Shown here piece by piece: positions 1-9,428 of a stretch of 64,000 nucleotides of DNA. The notes beneath the pieces are model-generated. The model searched no databases, was not told the DNA's origin, and saw only the letters and a list, made by a program, of their open reading frames with translations. This DNA is from Filimonas zeae (GTDB taxonomy: Bacteria > Bacteroidota > Bacteroidia > Chitinophagales > Chitinophagaceae), in the NCBI RefSeq assembly GCF_014641615.1, contig NZ_BMIB01000002.1, positions 1,302,001 to 1,366,000 on the forward strand, given 5' to 3'. A program made the translations under genes and the position numbers. Within the stretch, counting starts at the first letter, position 1. Every line of letters begins with the position of its first letter.

Positions 1-1392
1 CAGGTTACGTACTTTTTCGCCATAGGCAGCAAACACTACTTTACTGCCGGTGTTTAAGCCGGTACCGGAATAATCCAGCGTGTCTATAGTGGTATGGGTG
101 TAAAAGTGAATATCCCGCTGCCATTGTATACGCTCCAATACATAACAGATATATGCTTCAATATCGTGGGTGGTTAACTGGCGGGTATCGTCTGCGGTAA
201 TAAACAGAAATTTAGCCAGGCTCAGCTGCCCGGTACCCAGCACGCGGTTGGCAATGGTAAGTAACTCGGCGGGTTGCTGTGTGCGCTGGTAAGGCGTGTA
301 CCGCTCGCTGCCTATAGCCAGCAACAGCGGGTGTACACCCGCAGCATCTACGGCATTCACTTCCTGTAAACCGGGAATTTCTTTGGGAATGGCTTTGCCG
401 GTAAGTTCGTGTATCAGGGCGCCAAAGCTGGTATCTTCCTGCGGTGGACGACCAACCACAGTAAAGGGCCAGATGGCATTTTTGCGGGCGTATACCTTAC
501 GCACTTTCATTAGCGGGAAAGGATGGGTAAGACTGTAATAACCCAGGTGATCGCCAAACGGGCCTTCAGGTTTGGTTTCGCCGGGGTATACATCACCGGT
601 AATTACAAAATCAGCATCGGTGCTGATGCAATAGCCATCTTCATACGTATAACGGAAACGACGGCCGCCCAGTACACCGGCAAAAGTAAGTTCGCTCAGT
701 CCTTCCGGCAGGGGCATTACGGCTGCTAAAGTATGTGCGGGAGGGCCTCCTACAAATATGCTCACTTTTAGCGGCTGCCCTTTGGCGTTGGCAATAGACT
801 GGTGTACGCCAATGCCGCGGTGTATCTGATAATGTAATCCTATTTCTTTATTAAGTTGGTAATCGTTACCACTCAGCTGTATGCGGTACATGCCCAGGTT
901 GGCATTCATAGCACCGGGCTTGTTCAGGTCTTCGCTGTATACCTGTGGCAGGGTAACAAAAGCACCACCGTCTTTAGGCCAGTGCTGTATCAGCGGCAGA
1001 TCGCTAATCTGTATCTGGTTATCCATAACCGGTTTGGCGGAAGGATTGCGCAAAGGAAGCGCTTTCATAGCCGCCAAACCGGTGGATATATTTTTAAAAG
1101 GAGACTTCAACGCCTGCACCGGATTATCCCGCAGGGCAACCAACTGCTGCACCTTTGACATTGTGGTGCGGAATATAAAACGGCTGCGATCCAGCGTACC
1201 GAAAATATTAGATGCTGCCCGGTAGGGAGAGCCTTTTACATTTTCAAACAACAGGGCGGGACCGCCTGCTTCGTACACACGCAAATGGATAGCTGCCATT
1301 TCCAGGTGCGGATCCACTTCTTCCGTAATTCGCACCAGCTGATCTATGCTTTCCAGATCTTTCAGGCACTCCTCTAACGAATTATAATTCAT
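1..1392 (-). CDS. UbiD family decarboxylase (partial, C-terminus beyond window)
   Basis: Open frame from an ATG at 1392 running off the left window edge; 464 codons are present with no stop. The protein begins MNYNSLEECLKDLESIDQLV and contains the UbiD-like stretch FVGGPPAHTLAAVMPLPEG followed by GPFGDHLGYYS, typical of prenylated-FMN dependent decarboxylases. In Bacteroidota such proteins act in quinone synthesis, either on 4-hydroxy-3-polyprenylbenzoate or as the menaquinone (futalosine route) decarboxylase; the sequence alone does not settle which. Family members are about 600 residues, so roughly the last quarter is missing. It lies 29 bases downstream of the GH15 gene on the same strand and has its own TATTTTTG element just before the ATG. 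Confidence 0.88.
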   Translation of the reverse strand, partial: MNYNSLEECLKDLESIDQLVRITEEVDPHLEMAAIHLRVYEAGGPALLFENVKGSPYRAASNIFGTLDRSRFIFRTTMSKVQQLVALRDNPVQALKSPFKNISTGLAAMKALPLRNPSAKPVMDNQIQISDLPLIQHWPKDGGAFVTLPQVYSEDLNKPGAMNANLGMYRIQLSGNDYQLNKEIGLHYQIHRGIGVHQSIANAKGQPLKVSIFVGGPPAHTLAAVMPLPEGLSELTFAGVLGGRRFRYTYEDGYCISTDADFVITGDVYPGETKPEGPFGDHLGYYSLTHPFPLMKVRKVYARKNAIWPFTVVGRPPQEDTSFGALIHELTGKAIPKEIPGLQEVNAVDAAGVHPLLLAIGSERYTPYQRTQQPAELLTIANRVLGTGQLSLAKFLFITADDTRQLTTHDIEAYICYVLERIQWQRDIHFYTHTTIDTLDYSGTGLNTGSKVVFAAYGEKVRNL

Positions 1393-1396
1393 GCCG

Positions 1397-1404
1397 CAAA
1401 AATA
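1397..1404 (-). promoter_or_regulatory. Putative -7 element for the UbiD gene
   Basis: TATTTTTG on the minus strand matches the Bacteroidota -7 consensus TAnnTTTG. The G is only four bases before the ATG at 1392, so a transcript started here would have almost no 5' leader. No TTTG-like -33 element is visible at the usual spacing. Confidence 0.4.
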
Positions 1405-1421
1405 GGCATTGCTGCACCTAC

Positions 1422-3200
1422 TTATGCAAAACTGGGCTTATCCAGTTTCATGGCAATGCGGTAAGCGGCATTCATTAATCCTACATGACTGTATGCCTGC
1501 GGAAAGTTGCCCCACTGGCTGCCGGTTTCTTCATCCACATCTTCACTAAACAGCATCAGGTGGTTGCTGTATTGTAACAGTTTGGAGAATTCTTCCTGTG
1601 CTTCTTCAATACGTCCTACACAGGCCAGCGCTTCCACATACCAGAAGGCACACACTAAGAAAGTAGCTTTCGGCTTACCAAAATCATCTGCATGCAGATA
1701 ACGGTAAAACAGGCCCTTCGGTGTTTTCAGTTCTTTCTCCAATGCTTCCAGGTGCTTGCGCGCCTTTTCCGATGCAGGGTCCAGATAACCCATCATAATC
1801 AGCTGAAGCGTACTGGCATCCAGGTGATCGCTGCCAGCGGCATGGGTATACACCTGCCGTTCTTCGTTGTAACAGCTTTCAATATGCGCAGCGGCGCGGT
1901 CGCGCAGCGCCAGTGCCCGCTGTTCCAGATCGGCATTGCCTATGGTGCGGGCCATTTTAGCGGCAGCCATACAGCCCGCCCACTGGAACAGGTTGGTATA
2001 ACAATGTATGTTGGCAAAATTGCGGAACTCCCATATACCTGCATCTTTCTCGTCAATGGTAAATTCTATCTTCTTCAGCAGGTATTCAACTACACGGGCC
2101 GAATCTTTCCGTTCAGAGAAAATAAAACGATGATCGGTATACAGCGGCAGTACAGAAATCAATACCTGTCCGTAAATATCATTCTGTATATGTTCATACG
2201 CCTGGTTGCCTATGCGTACGGGTTTGTTACCCAGATACCCATCCAGCTCCAGTTCTTTTTCTATCAACTGCTTTTTGCCGGTTACACCATACAAAGGCTG
2301 GTAACGGTTCAGTTCGTTAAAAGAGATATCAGTAATATAATTAAAGTAATTCTCCATTTCGCTGAAATGGCCAATGTGGTTGAGTGCGGTAAGTATGTAG
2401 TAGGTATCGCGCATCCAGCAATACCGGTAATCCCAGTTACGGCCGCTACCCGGAAACTCAGGCAAGCTGGTGGTACTGGCGGCTATTACGGCACCGGTAT
2501 CTTCAAACTGGTGAATTTTCAACACCAATGCAGAACGGATAACTACTTCCTGATGAAACTGCGCTATACTGGTACGTTTAATCCAGGTGCGCCAGTACAT
2601 AATGGTTTCGCGTAAAAACGATTCCATAGTACTTACAAGTGGTGCTTCCAGATGTTTGCCGTAGGTAAGCACCAGATACTTGGTTTCGTTGAGGGTGAAT
2701 TCCTGGTGATCGAATACGTAATTAATAGGTACGTTGGTGGTAAGGCGTATCTTTTCATCTTCCCCTACATACTCTACGTGGCTGCTGCCGCGCAGGGCTT
2801 CAAACTGTTCTTTACCATAGCAGCGCACCGGCTTGCAGGTAACGCAAATGCGGGGTGAGCCTGACAATACTTCTACCTTACGCACCAGCATCAGCGGTTT
2901 AAAGTAACGCTCATACTGGTAAAAACGCGGGGCGAAATCGGTTACCCGGTACTTACCGCTTTCGCACTCAATTTCAGTACAGAGGATATTGGTGTTCTCC
3001 AGATAATACTGGTAACTGGTATACTCCCCTTGTGGCAATATACTAAACTCGCCCCCCTTCTGCCGGTCCAGCAGTCCGCCAAACATAAACGAACTGTCAA
3101 AACGCGGCCAGCAAAGCCATTCAATATTGGTATTCTTGTGTACATGCGCCAGGTAGGCGCAGTTTCCGATGAGGCCAGTCTGGTATAAATGCTTATCCAT
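1422..3200 (-). CDS. Glycoside hydrolase family 15 protein (glucoamylase/trehalase-like)
   Basis: 592 residues without a signal peptide, so probably cytoplasmic. The N-terminal beta-sandwich begins with a GLIGNCAYLAHV / WLCWPRFDSSFMFGGLLD signature typical of GH15 proteins of the glucoamylase-like/trehalase group. The (alpha/alpha)6 barrel carries RNWDYRYCWMRD at about residues 254-265 and, near the C-terminus, a SEDVDEETGSQWGNFPQAYSH segment containing the expected acidic catalytic region. GH15 members hydrolyse terminal alpha-1,4-glucose or trehalose; substrate cannot be told from sequence. It sits among other alpha-glucan genes (GH13, glgC, glgA), consistent with glycogen or trehalose turnover. 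It begins 63 bases after coaD and could be partly co-transcribed with it. Confidence 0.92.
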   Translation of the reverse strand: MDKHLYQTGLIGNCAYLAHVHKNTNIEWLCWPRFDSSFMFGGLLDRQKGGEFSILPQGEYTSYQYYLENTNILCTEIECESGKYRVTDFAPRFYQYERYFKPLMLVRKVEVLSGSPRICVTCKPVRCYGKEQFEALRGSSHVEYVGEDEKIRLTTNVPINYVFDHQEFTLNETKYLVLTYGKHLEAPLVSTMESFLRETIMYWRTWIKRTSIAQFHQEVVIRSALVLKIHQFEDTGAVIAASTTSLPEFPGSGRNWDYRYCWMRDTYYILTALNHIGHFSEMENYFNYITDISFNELNRYQPLYGVTGKKQLIEKELELDGYLGNKPVRIGNQAYEHIQNDIYGQVLISVLPLYTDHRFIFSERKDSARVVEYLLKKIEFTIDEKDAGIWEFRNFANIHCYTNLFQWAGCMAAAKMARTIGNADLEQRALALRDRAAAHIESCYNEERQVYTHAAGSDHLDASTLQLIMMGYLDPASEKARKHLEALEKELKTPKGLFYRYLHADDFGKPKATFLVCAFWYVEALACVGRIEEAQEEFSKLLQYSNHLMLFSEDVDEETGSQWGNFPQAYSHVGLMNAAYRIAMKLDKPSFA

Positions 3201-3263
3201 TAGCTACGTTTTACGATTCGGCTATGAAATACAAATACAAGACCAGAAAAACCTGTAGGGTTG

Positions 3264-3746
3264 TTATCCTTTTTTCATGTTGCGGATATGTGTTTTTACC
3301 GGCTCGGGTAAAAACTGACTGGCATCGCCGCCGTTCATCAACACATCGCGCACCAGCGTAGAAGCTACTGAAGTAAACTGGGGAGAACAGGTAAGGAATA
3401 CGGTTTCCACCTCTGCATCCAGGCTGCGGTTCATATCGGCAATTACCTTTTCGTATTCAAAATCGTTTACGTAACGGATACCGCGGATAATGTATTTGGC
3501 GCCGATGCTTTTACAACACTGTACGGTTAAGCCTTCGTAAATGATTACTTCAATACGCGGATCTTCTTTAAATATTTCCTTTACCCAGGTTAGCCGTTGC
3601 TCATCGCTGAACATAGGCTTTTTGTTGATGTTTTTACCAATACCTATCACCAGTTTATCAAACAGGTTTACGGAACGGTTTACAATGTCCAGATGGCCCA
3701 GTGTAAAAGGATCAAAAGTGCCCGGAAATAAACAAATACGTTGCAT
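3264..3746 (-). CDS. coaD: Pantetheine-phosphate adenylyltransferase
   Basis: 160 residues, the normal family length. The N-terminus has the nucleotidyltransferase signature GTFDPFTLGHLDIV (about residues 9-22) including the T/HxGH-type loop, and the middle has IIRGIRYVNDFEYE with the conserved RG..DFEYE residues that bind 4'-phosphopantetheine. It transfers AMP from ATP to 4'-phosphopantetheine in coenzyme A synthesis. It starts 55 bases after pyrB on the same strand; both are housekeeping genes inserted among the alpha-glucan genes. Confidence 0.97.
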   Translation of the reverse strand: MQRICLFPGTFDPFTLGHLDIVNRSVNLFDKLVIGIGKNINKKPMFSDEQRLTWVKEIFKEDPRIEVIIYEGLTVQCCKSIGAKYIIRGIRYVNDFEYEKVIADMNRSLDAEVETVFLTCSPQFTSVASTLVRDVLMNGGDASQFLPEPVKTHIRNMKKG

Positions 3747-3801
3747 AATTGCAGTATGTTTTGCGCAAGTTAAGGGTATCGGGCCAAACCGCGGCAGAAT
3801 A

Positions 3802-4728
3802 TTAATTCTGCCGGTTGGCCAGCAGGTATAATGCTGCCATACGCACGGCTACCCCGTTTTCTACCTGATTCAGGATGATAGAAGACGGACCATCGGCCAC
3901 ATCGCTATCCAGTTCCACACCACGGTTAATAGGTCCGGGGTGCATAATCACGATTTCCTTGTTCAGGCTTTCCAGCAAACGGCGGTTGATGCCGTAGGCC
4001 AGGCTATACTCGCGCAGAGAGGAGAACAGTGGCTGGCTCTGGCGCTCCAGCTGTATGCGCAGCACATTGGCTACATCACACCACTGTAAGGCCTTTTTTA
4101 CATTGTACTCAACGCGTACGTTCAATGCATCAGCCATGTATTTGGGAATGAGTGTTGGCGGACCCGCAACGGTTACCTCTGCACCCATTTTGGTAAGCAG
4201 GTATATATTGCTCAGCGCAACGCGGCTGTGCATTACATCACCTATAATGGCCACCTTCAGCCCTTCCAGTTTACCGGTTTTTTCCTGCATAGAAAAAGCA
4301 TCCAGTAAAGCCTGTGTGGGGTGTTCGTTAATGCCATCGCCCGCATTTACAATTGCGGCAGGTATGTGTTTGGCCAGAAAGTGCGGTGCACCACTGGCGC
4401 TGTGGCGCATTACCACCATATCCACTTTCATACTCAGGATGTTGTTCACCGTATCCAGCAGCGTTTCGCCTTTGGCTACCGAGGAAGCACCTGCAGTAAA
4501 GTTCAGCACATCGGCCGACAGCCTCCTTTCCGCCAGCTCAAAAGAACTGCGCGTACGGGTAGAGTTTTCAAAAAACAGGTTCACGATAGTCACATCCCGT
4601 AAGGACGGCACTTTCTTTACCGGTCTCTGTAAAACTTCTTTAAACTGCTGGGCTGTGGAAAGAATCAGACTAATATCTTCCCGCGTAAGATCTTTAATAC
4701 CAAGGAGATGAGGAGTAGATAGTTTCAT
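3802..4728 (-). CDS. pyrB: Aspartate carbamoyltransferase catalytic subunit
   Basis: 308 residues, usual length for the catalytic chain. The carbamoyl-phosphate binding signature FFENSTRTRSSFE lies at about residues 52-64, followed by ASSVAKGETLLDT and the later MHPGPINRGVELDSDVADGP loop that binds aspartate. It makes N-carbamoyl-L-aspartate, the committed step of pyrimidine synthesis. No pyrR or pyrI is adjacent, so regulation here is probably by another route. Upstream there is a TATCTTCG sequence resembling TAnnTTTG with one mismatch. Confidence 0.97.
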   Translation of the reverse strand: MKLSTPHLLGIKDLTREDISLILSTAQQFKEVLQRPVKKVPSLRDVTIVNLFFENSTRTRSSFELAERRLSADVLNFTAGASSVAKGETLLDTVNNILSMKVDMVVMRHSASGAPHFLAKHIPAAIVNAGDGINEHPTQALLDAFSMQEKTGKLEGLKVAIIGDVMHSRVALSNIYLLTKMGAEVTVAGPPTLIPKYMADALNVRVEYNVKKALQWCDVANVLRIQLERQSQPLFSSLREYSLAYGINRRLLESLNKEIVIMHPGPINRGVELDSDVADGPSSIILNQVENGVAVRMAALYLLANRQN

Positions 4729-4774
4729 TAAAGTGCGAAGATATAGTAAAATTCAAAAGGGAAAAGGAAAAAGT

Positions 4775-4803
4775 AAAAAAGGGAGGGTGTAGCCCCCCGC
4801 CCT
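4775..4803 (-). terminator. Possible intrinsic terminator after the GH13 gene
   Basis: On the minus strand the GH13 stop codon is followed by a G-rich arm (GGGCGGG) and a C-rich arm (CCCTCCC) pairing with one mismatch, then TTTTTT. The stem overlaps the stop codon. Imperfect, so moderate support only. Confidence 0.4.
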
Positions 4804-6652
4804 ATTTCTTCAGTTCTAATACAGTAAAACTCATTGCAGGCACAGTTAAAGCGCTTCCTGTATGCTCTATACTGCCGGTTTCCACATTCACTGCTTTAGT
4901 AAATCCATTGGTACGTTCTGCATAATCGCTGAAGTTAACAGCAGCTTCTTTACCGGAGGTATTCATAACACACATTACCGTTTGCTGCGCATTGTACCGG
5001 AAGTATATATACAAGCCCTTAGCAGGCAGGTACTGCATCAGCTTACCGGTTTTAATAGCGCTGCTGTTTTTACGGAATATGCCCATCTTTTGTGTGTACT
5101 GCTGTATGGCGGTTTCAGTAGCGGTAAGCCCTTTGCCGGTAAAGGCATTACGGGTATCGCCTTCCCAGCCACCGGGAAAATCCAGCCGTACCAGGCCATC
5201 GGGGTTGCTGAAACCTTTCATCAGCACCTCGGTACCGTAATATAGCTGAGGTATGCCACGGGTGGTAAGCAGCCAGCCGATGCCTATTTTCTGGCGTTTG
5301 GGGTCTTCCTGTATTTCAGAGAAAAACCGGCTCATATCGTGGTTATCCAAAAACACCACGTTGCGCATGGGGTTCTTGTATAAAAAGTCGTTGCTGAGTG
5401 TGTTGTATAACTTTTGCACGCCATCGCCACTGGCAGTATCTGTAAGGGCAGGTTTGATACCGGTAAACAGGGTTTGAAAATCTACTACCCCCTGCAGGTT
5501 GCTTTTAAAACCAGTATTGATATTGTTTTCTGCAAAGTAAGCCTGGTTGGCGGTGCCGCCTACCCATGCTTCGCCAAACATAGTCATACGTGGGTATTCA
5601 TCTGTAAGTGCTTTGTTGCAGCGGTTCATAAACGGCAGATCGTTGTAGATATAGGTATCAATACGCCAGCCATCTACCCCAAACATCTCCACACACCACA
5701 GCGCATGTTGTATCAGAAAATTTGCTACATATGGGTTGGTCTGATCCAGATCGGGCATGGAGGGTACAAACCAGCCATCGGTAGTAATGCTGCGATCTCT
5801 GGCAGAAGCATAAGGATCGAATATTGGCTGCTCTTTAAAGTTGGTTTGTGTAAAGGAAGGCCATTGATGAAACCAGCTTTTGGCAGGCGGGTCCATAGCC
5901 AGAAAGTGGTAAGAGCCGGTGTGGTTATACACCGCATCCTGTATCAGCTTCATACCCCGCTTATGCAGTTCATCACTCAGCTGTTGGTACATTTTTGCGC
6001 CCCCTACCCTTCTTTCAATAGCATAGTGGTCTGTAAAGGCATAGCCATGCTCCGTACGCTCCGGCATATCGTTTTCCAGTATGGGCGTAAGCCACAGCGC
6101 GGTAACGCCCATGCGCTGAAAATAATCCAGGTGATTGATAATGCCCTGTAAGTCGCCGCCGTGTCGTGCGCCAATATCTTCGCGGTTCAGCGACTGATCG
6201 CGCATGCCTGCTACATGATCATTGGTAGTATCACCGTTGCTAAAGCGGTCCGGCATCAGAAAATATATAAAATCTTCTGAAGTAACACCACGGGCGTAGT
6301 TCGTACCAATGCCTTTGCGGCGCGCCAGCAGTGGCCAGGAAACGGCTTGTTTCTTTTTATTTGTACCGGTAAGCTCAATGGCTACCGTACCAGGTTTGGC
6401 AGTGGGCTGTACCGCTACATCTACAAACAGATATTTACCGTTTTCCGCAGTATGTACACCGGTAACTTTTACACCAGGGTACTGAATGCGCACCTGCTGC
6501 TGCTTAAAATCTGCATTATCGCCGCGCAGCATTAACTGCACTTTGTTATACTTCATTCCCACCCACCAGTTACCAGGGTAAACACTGGCATTTTGCGCCA
6601 CGCCGGCCATGGCCAGCATCAGACATACAAACAATACACTCACCTGCTTCAT
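4802..6652 (-). CDS. Secreted GH13 alpha-amylase / cyclomaltodextrinase-like enzyme
   Basis: 616 residues. A signal peptide (about 1-20, ending GVAQ) directs export, probably to the periplasm. An N-terminal beta-sandwich (about 22-110) resembles the cyclomaltodextrinase N domain, followed by the GH13 barrel: DAVYNH near 239-244, GWRID with nucleophile Asp332, GEAW with acid/base Glu361, and DNHD at 436-439. It should cleave maltodextrins, cyclodextrins or pullulan-type oligosaccharides, as SusA-like neopullulanases do. The MFS maltose-type carrier ends 12 bases upstream, so the pair probably forms one transcript for making and importing maltose. No SusC/SusD pair is present in the window. Confidence 0.93.
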   Translation of the reverse strand: MKQVSVLFVCLMLAMAGVAQNASVYPGNWWVGMKYNKVQLMLRGDNADFKQQQVRIQYPGVKVTGVHTAENGKYLFVDVAVQPTAKPGTVAIELTGTNKKKQAVSWPLLARRKGIGTNYARGVTSEDFIYFLMPDRFSNGDTTNDHVAGMRDQSLNREDIGARHGGDLQGIINHLDYFQRMGVTALWLTPILENDMPERTEHGYAFTDHYAIERRVGGAKMYQQLSDELHKRGMKLIQDAVYNHTGSYHFLAMDPPAKSWFHQWPSFTQTNFKEQPIFDPYASARDRSITTDGWFVPSMPDLDQTNPYVANFLIQHALWCVEMFGVDGWRIDTYIYNDLPFMNRCNKALTDEYPRMTMFGEAWVGGTANQAYFAENNINTGFKSNLQGVVDFQTLFTGIKPALTDTASGDGVQKLYNTLSNDFLYKNPMRNVVFLDNHDMSRFFSEIQEDPKRQKIGIGWLLTTRGIPQLYYGTEVLMKGFSNPDGLVRLDFPGGWEGDTRNAFTGKGLTATETAIQQYTQKMGIFRKNSSAIKTGKLMQYLPAKGLYIYFRYNAQQTVMCVMNTSGKEAAVNFSDYAERTNGFTKAVNVETGSIEHTGSALTVPAMSFTVLELKK

Positions 6653-6664
6653 AGTACGTTCTTC

Positions 6665-8032
6665 TTACTTTATGAATTCTTTTTTACTTTCATCTGTTAC
6701 AAACAGTACGCTCACCGCTGCACATAACAGAAAAACACCTGCCATTACAATGGCGTAAATGGGCTGACTATTGTATATATATTTTACAATCAATCCACCC
6801 AGCAAGCCATTGATAATCTGCGGCAGGGTGATAAAGAAATTGAAGATACCCATATAAATACCCAGCTTACCCGCAGGTATAGAACCACTGAGCATTACAT
6901 ACGGCATAGCCAGTATACTTGCCCAGGCAAGCCCCACGCCCACCATGGAATACGTAAGCATAGCAGGGTCTTTAATAAAGTATATAGAGATAAGCCCCAC
7001 ACCGCCTGCCACCAGCGAAAAAGCATGTGTGGCTTTGCGGCCTATATACTTTGCCAGCAGCGGCAGTAACAGTGCATATACCGCTGCCACGGCATTGTAC
7101 ACACCAAAGGCTCCGCTTACGGTATTACCCGCAGTGTTATAAGCAACAGAATGCGCATCATCCGGCGATAGCTTGTATACATGTGTGGCTACTGCATCGG
7201 TAGTAAACACCCACATACTAAACAGTGCAAACCAGCTGAAAAACTGCATTAACCCCAGCTGGCGCATGGTACGCGGCATGGTGGTAAAATCTTTCAGTAT
7301 CTGCCTGAGCCCTTTGTGCGATCCGGGTTCCTGCGCGCCGTGATACTTTTCGTATTCCGCAGGTGGATATTCTTTTGAAAACAATACCGTTACCAGTATA
7401 GCCCCTATCATTACCAGGGCACCTATGTAAAACGACCAGGTGATATTATTAGCTACATGCGTTTCATCGCCCACCTGCGATACACCAGCCGAAGCCAGCC
7501 AGCCGGGCAATGCCGAACCGGCAACCGCACCTATACCTATTAAAAAGGTTTGTATAGAAAAGCCCTGTGTACGCTGCGAATCGGGCAGGTTATCTGCCAC
7601 CAGCGCCCTGAACGGTTCCATAGCCACATTAAAAGAGGCATCCATTATCATAACGGTACCGGCACCTACCCACAACGCCGGTATCAGTGCGGATAAAACG
7701 GCAGAGTTGGGCAGGAAAATAAGCGCCAGAGAAGATAAAACGGCACCAGCAAGAAAGAAGGGCTTCCGGCGGCCCAAACGGTTCCAGGTACGATCGCTGT
7801 AATGGCCTATCAGCGGTTGTACAATCATACCCACCAGCGGCGCTACTATCCAGAACATAGGCAGCTGCTCTACATCGGCCCCGAAGGAGCGGAGAATGCG
7901 GCTGGTATTTCCGTTCTGCAAAGCAAAACCAAACTGAATACCCATAAAACCAAAACTCATGGTAAATATCTGCGTAAGGCTTAGGCGGGGTTTGGGCAAG
8001 AGGGAAGAAACACGAAAGGAGGAATCAGCCAT
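6665..8032 (-). CDS. MFS transporter, maltose/sucrose type (GPH/SLC45-like)
   Basis: 455 residues with about twelve hydrophobic segments. The GHYSDRTWNRLGRRKPFFLAG loop between TM2 and TM3 is the motif of the glycoside-pentoside-hexuronide/SLC45-like sugar carriers, and the early FGFMGIQFGFALQNGNTSRI segment is typical of Bacteroidota maltose carriers. Likely role: inner-membrane import of maltose or maltotriose produced by the GH13 enzyme encoded directly downstream. The 98-base gap to glgC contains a terminator, so this gene appears to start a separate transcript. Confidence 0.9.
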   Translation of the reverse strand: MADSSFRVSSLLPKPRLSLTQIFTMSFGFMGIQFGFALQNGNTSRILRSFGADVEQLPMFWIVAPLVGMIVQPLIGHYSDRTWNRLGRRKPFFLAGAVLSSLALIFLPNSAVLSALIPALWVGAGTVMIMDASFNVAMEPFRALVADNLPDSQRTQGFSIQTFLIGIGAVAGSALPGWLASAGVSQVGDETHVANNITWSFYIGALVMIGAILVTVLFSKEYPPAEYEKYHGAQEPGSHKGLRQILKDFTTMPRTMRQLGLMQFFSWFALFSMWVFTTDAVATHVYKLSPDDAHSVAYNTAGNTVSGAFGVYNAVAAVYALLLPLLAKYIGRKATHAFSLVAGGVGLISIYFIKDPAMLTYSMVGVGLAWASILAMPYVMLSGSIPAGKLGIYMGIFNFFITLPQIINGLLGGLIVKYIYNSQPIYAIVMAGVFLLCAAVSVLFVTDESKKEFIK

Positions 8033-8084
8033 AACAATCGTTTAGACTACAAAAGTGTGTAAAAACTACATATTACCAAAAGGA

Positions 8085-8113
8085 AAATAAAAAAACATCC
8101 CGGGCGGGATGTT
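8085..8113 (-). terminator. Intrinsic terminator after glgC
   Basis: Arms AACATCCC (8094-8101) and GGGATGTT (8106-8113) pair perfectly around a four-base loop; on the minus strand the hairpin is followed by TTTTT. It separates the glgA-glgC unit from the MFS-GH13 unit. Confidence 0.75.
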
Positions 8114-8130
8114 AATTATAAAGTTTGCGT

Positions 8131-9420
8131 TTATGCACCTATGGTAAAGCCATTTTCCAGTACCGCCCCCTTCTTCACTACCACAATACCATCTTTAATG
8201 GTGTACAGCGGGTGGTCGGTATTTTCCAGGTCGGGACTGCCTTTTATGGTTACATTGTTACCTATGCGGCAGTTTTTATCAATAATGGCGTTTTCTATGT
8301 AGCAGTTTTCGCCAATTCCCAGTTCGGGGGTACCACTCTGGCGGTTCTGCTCCATGGTTTCCAGGGTTTCGTAAAAGTCGTTACCCATTACATACGCACA
8401 GGTAATAACAGTGCCTTTGCCAATACGCGCCCTTATACCTATTACACTATTGGTAAGCTCGCTGGCCAGAATAATGGAGCCTTCCACAATAACCGTGTTA
8501 ATAATGCGCGGCCCGCTTACTTTAGCAGGGGGCAGCATACGTGCACGGGTAAAGATGGTCTTGGTTCTGTCGAACAGGTTAAACTCAGGAATATCTTTCG
8601 TAAGTGCAATGTTTGCTTCAAAGAAAGAATGGATATTTCCGATATCTGTCCAGTAACCATCATACTGATAGCTTACCACCTTGTACTTAGAGATACTCTG
8701 CGGAATAATCTCCTTTCCAAAGTCGGGATAATCAGGAAACTCCGATTTCAGAATCTGCTGTAACGTACTGCGGTTGAAGATATAAATCCCCATTGATGCG
8801 AGGTAATTTCTCCCCACTTTCTGCATGTCTTCACCAGTATCGCTTACCCAATCAGGCAGCAGTTCTTTCTTCGGCTTTTCGATAAAAGAGGTAATGAGCT
8901 GGTCATTATCTGCCTTCAGAATGCCAAAGTCAGAAGCATCGCGATCGGTTACGGGAATAGTGGCGATGGTAATGTCTGCATTACGCGCACGGTGATCTTC
9001 AATCATCGTTTGAAAATCCATCTGATACAGCTGGTCGCCGCTCAGAATGAGCAAATGCTCAAAGTCGAAATTGTAAATATGACGCAGGCTTTGTCTTACT
9101 GCATCTGCGGTACCCTGAAACCACCCCGGGTTATCAGGCGTTTGCTCCGCCGCCAGAATATCAACAAAGCCGGAACTGAATGCATTAAAAGAATAGGTGT
9201 TTTTAATGTGTTTGTTCAGAGAGGCCGAGTTGAACTGTGTTAATACAAACATGCGGCGGATATTGGAATTGATACAGTTACTGATGGGAATATCCACCAG
9301 TCTGTATTTCCCCGCAATGGGCACTGCCGGTTTGGATCTGCTCGCCGTTAAAGGATATAACCTTGTACCGGCGCCGCCACCCAGAATGACAGCGAGAACG
9401 GATGTAGAGATGTTAAACAT
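8131..9420 (-). CDS. glgC: Glucose-1-phosphate adenylyltransferase
   Basis: 429 residues. N-terminal nucleotidyltransferase motif LGGGAGTRLYPLT (about 14-26), then SKPAVPIAGKYRLVDIPISNC, and the substrate region FIEKPKKE; the C-terminal third is a left-handed beta-helix domain (NTVIVEGSIILASELTNSVIG and following). It makes ADP-glucose from glucose-1-phosphate and ATP, the regulated step of glycogen synthesis. Sequence features resemble the plant/cyanobacterial-type enzyme more than the enterobacterial one. It follows glgA by eight bases and the two should be co-transcribed. Confidence 0.96.
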   Translation of the reverse strand: MFNISTSVLAVILGGGAGTRLYPLTASRSKPAVPIAGKYRLVDIPISNCINSNIRRMFVLTQFNSASLNKHIKNTYSFNAFSSGFVDILAAEQTPDNPGWFQGTADAVRQSLRHIYNFDFEHLLILSGDQLYQMDFQTMIEDHRARNADITIATIPVTDRDASDFGILKADNDQLITSFIEKPKKELLPDWVSDTGEDMQKVGRNYLASMGIYIFNRSTLQQILKSEFPDYPDFGKEIIPQSISKYKVVSYQYDGYWTDIGNIHSFFEANIALTKDIPEFNLFDRTKTIFTRARMLPPAKVSGPRIINTVIVEGSIILASELTNSVIGIRARIGKGTVITCAYVMGNDFYETLETMEQNRQSGTPELGIGENCYIENAIIDKNCRIGNNVTIKGSPDLENTDHPLYTIKDGIVVVKKGAVLENGFTIGA

Positions 9421-9428
9421 AAACGTTA

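Noticed and set aside
1692-2615. 307-residue plus-strand ORF
   Set aside because: Fully antisense to the GH15 gene, with low-complexity composition and no recognisable motif; a shadow frame.
5414-6151. 245-residue plus-strand ORF
   Set aside because: Antisense to the catalytic part of the GH13 gene, whose active-site motifs are intact; shadow frame.
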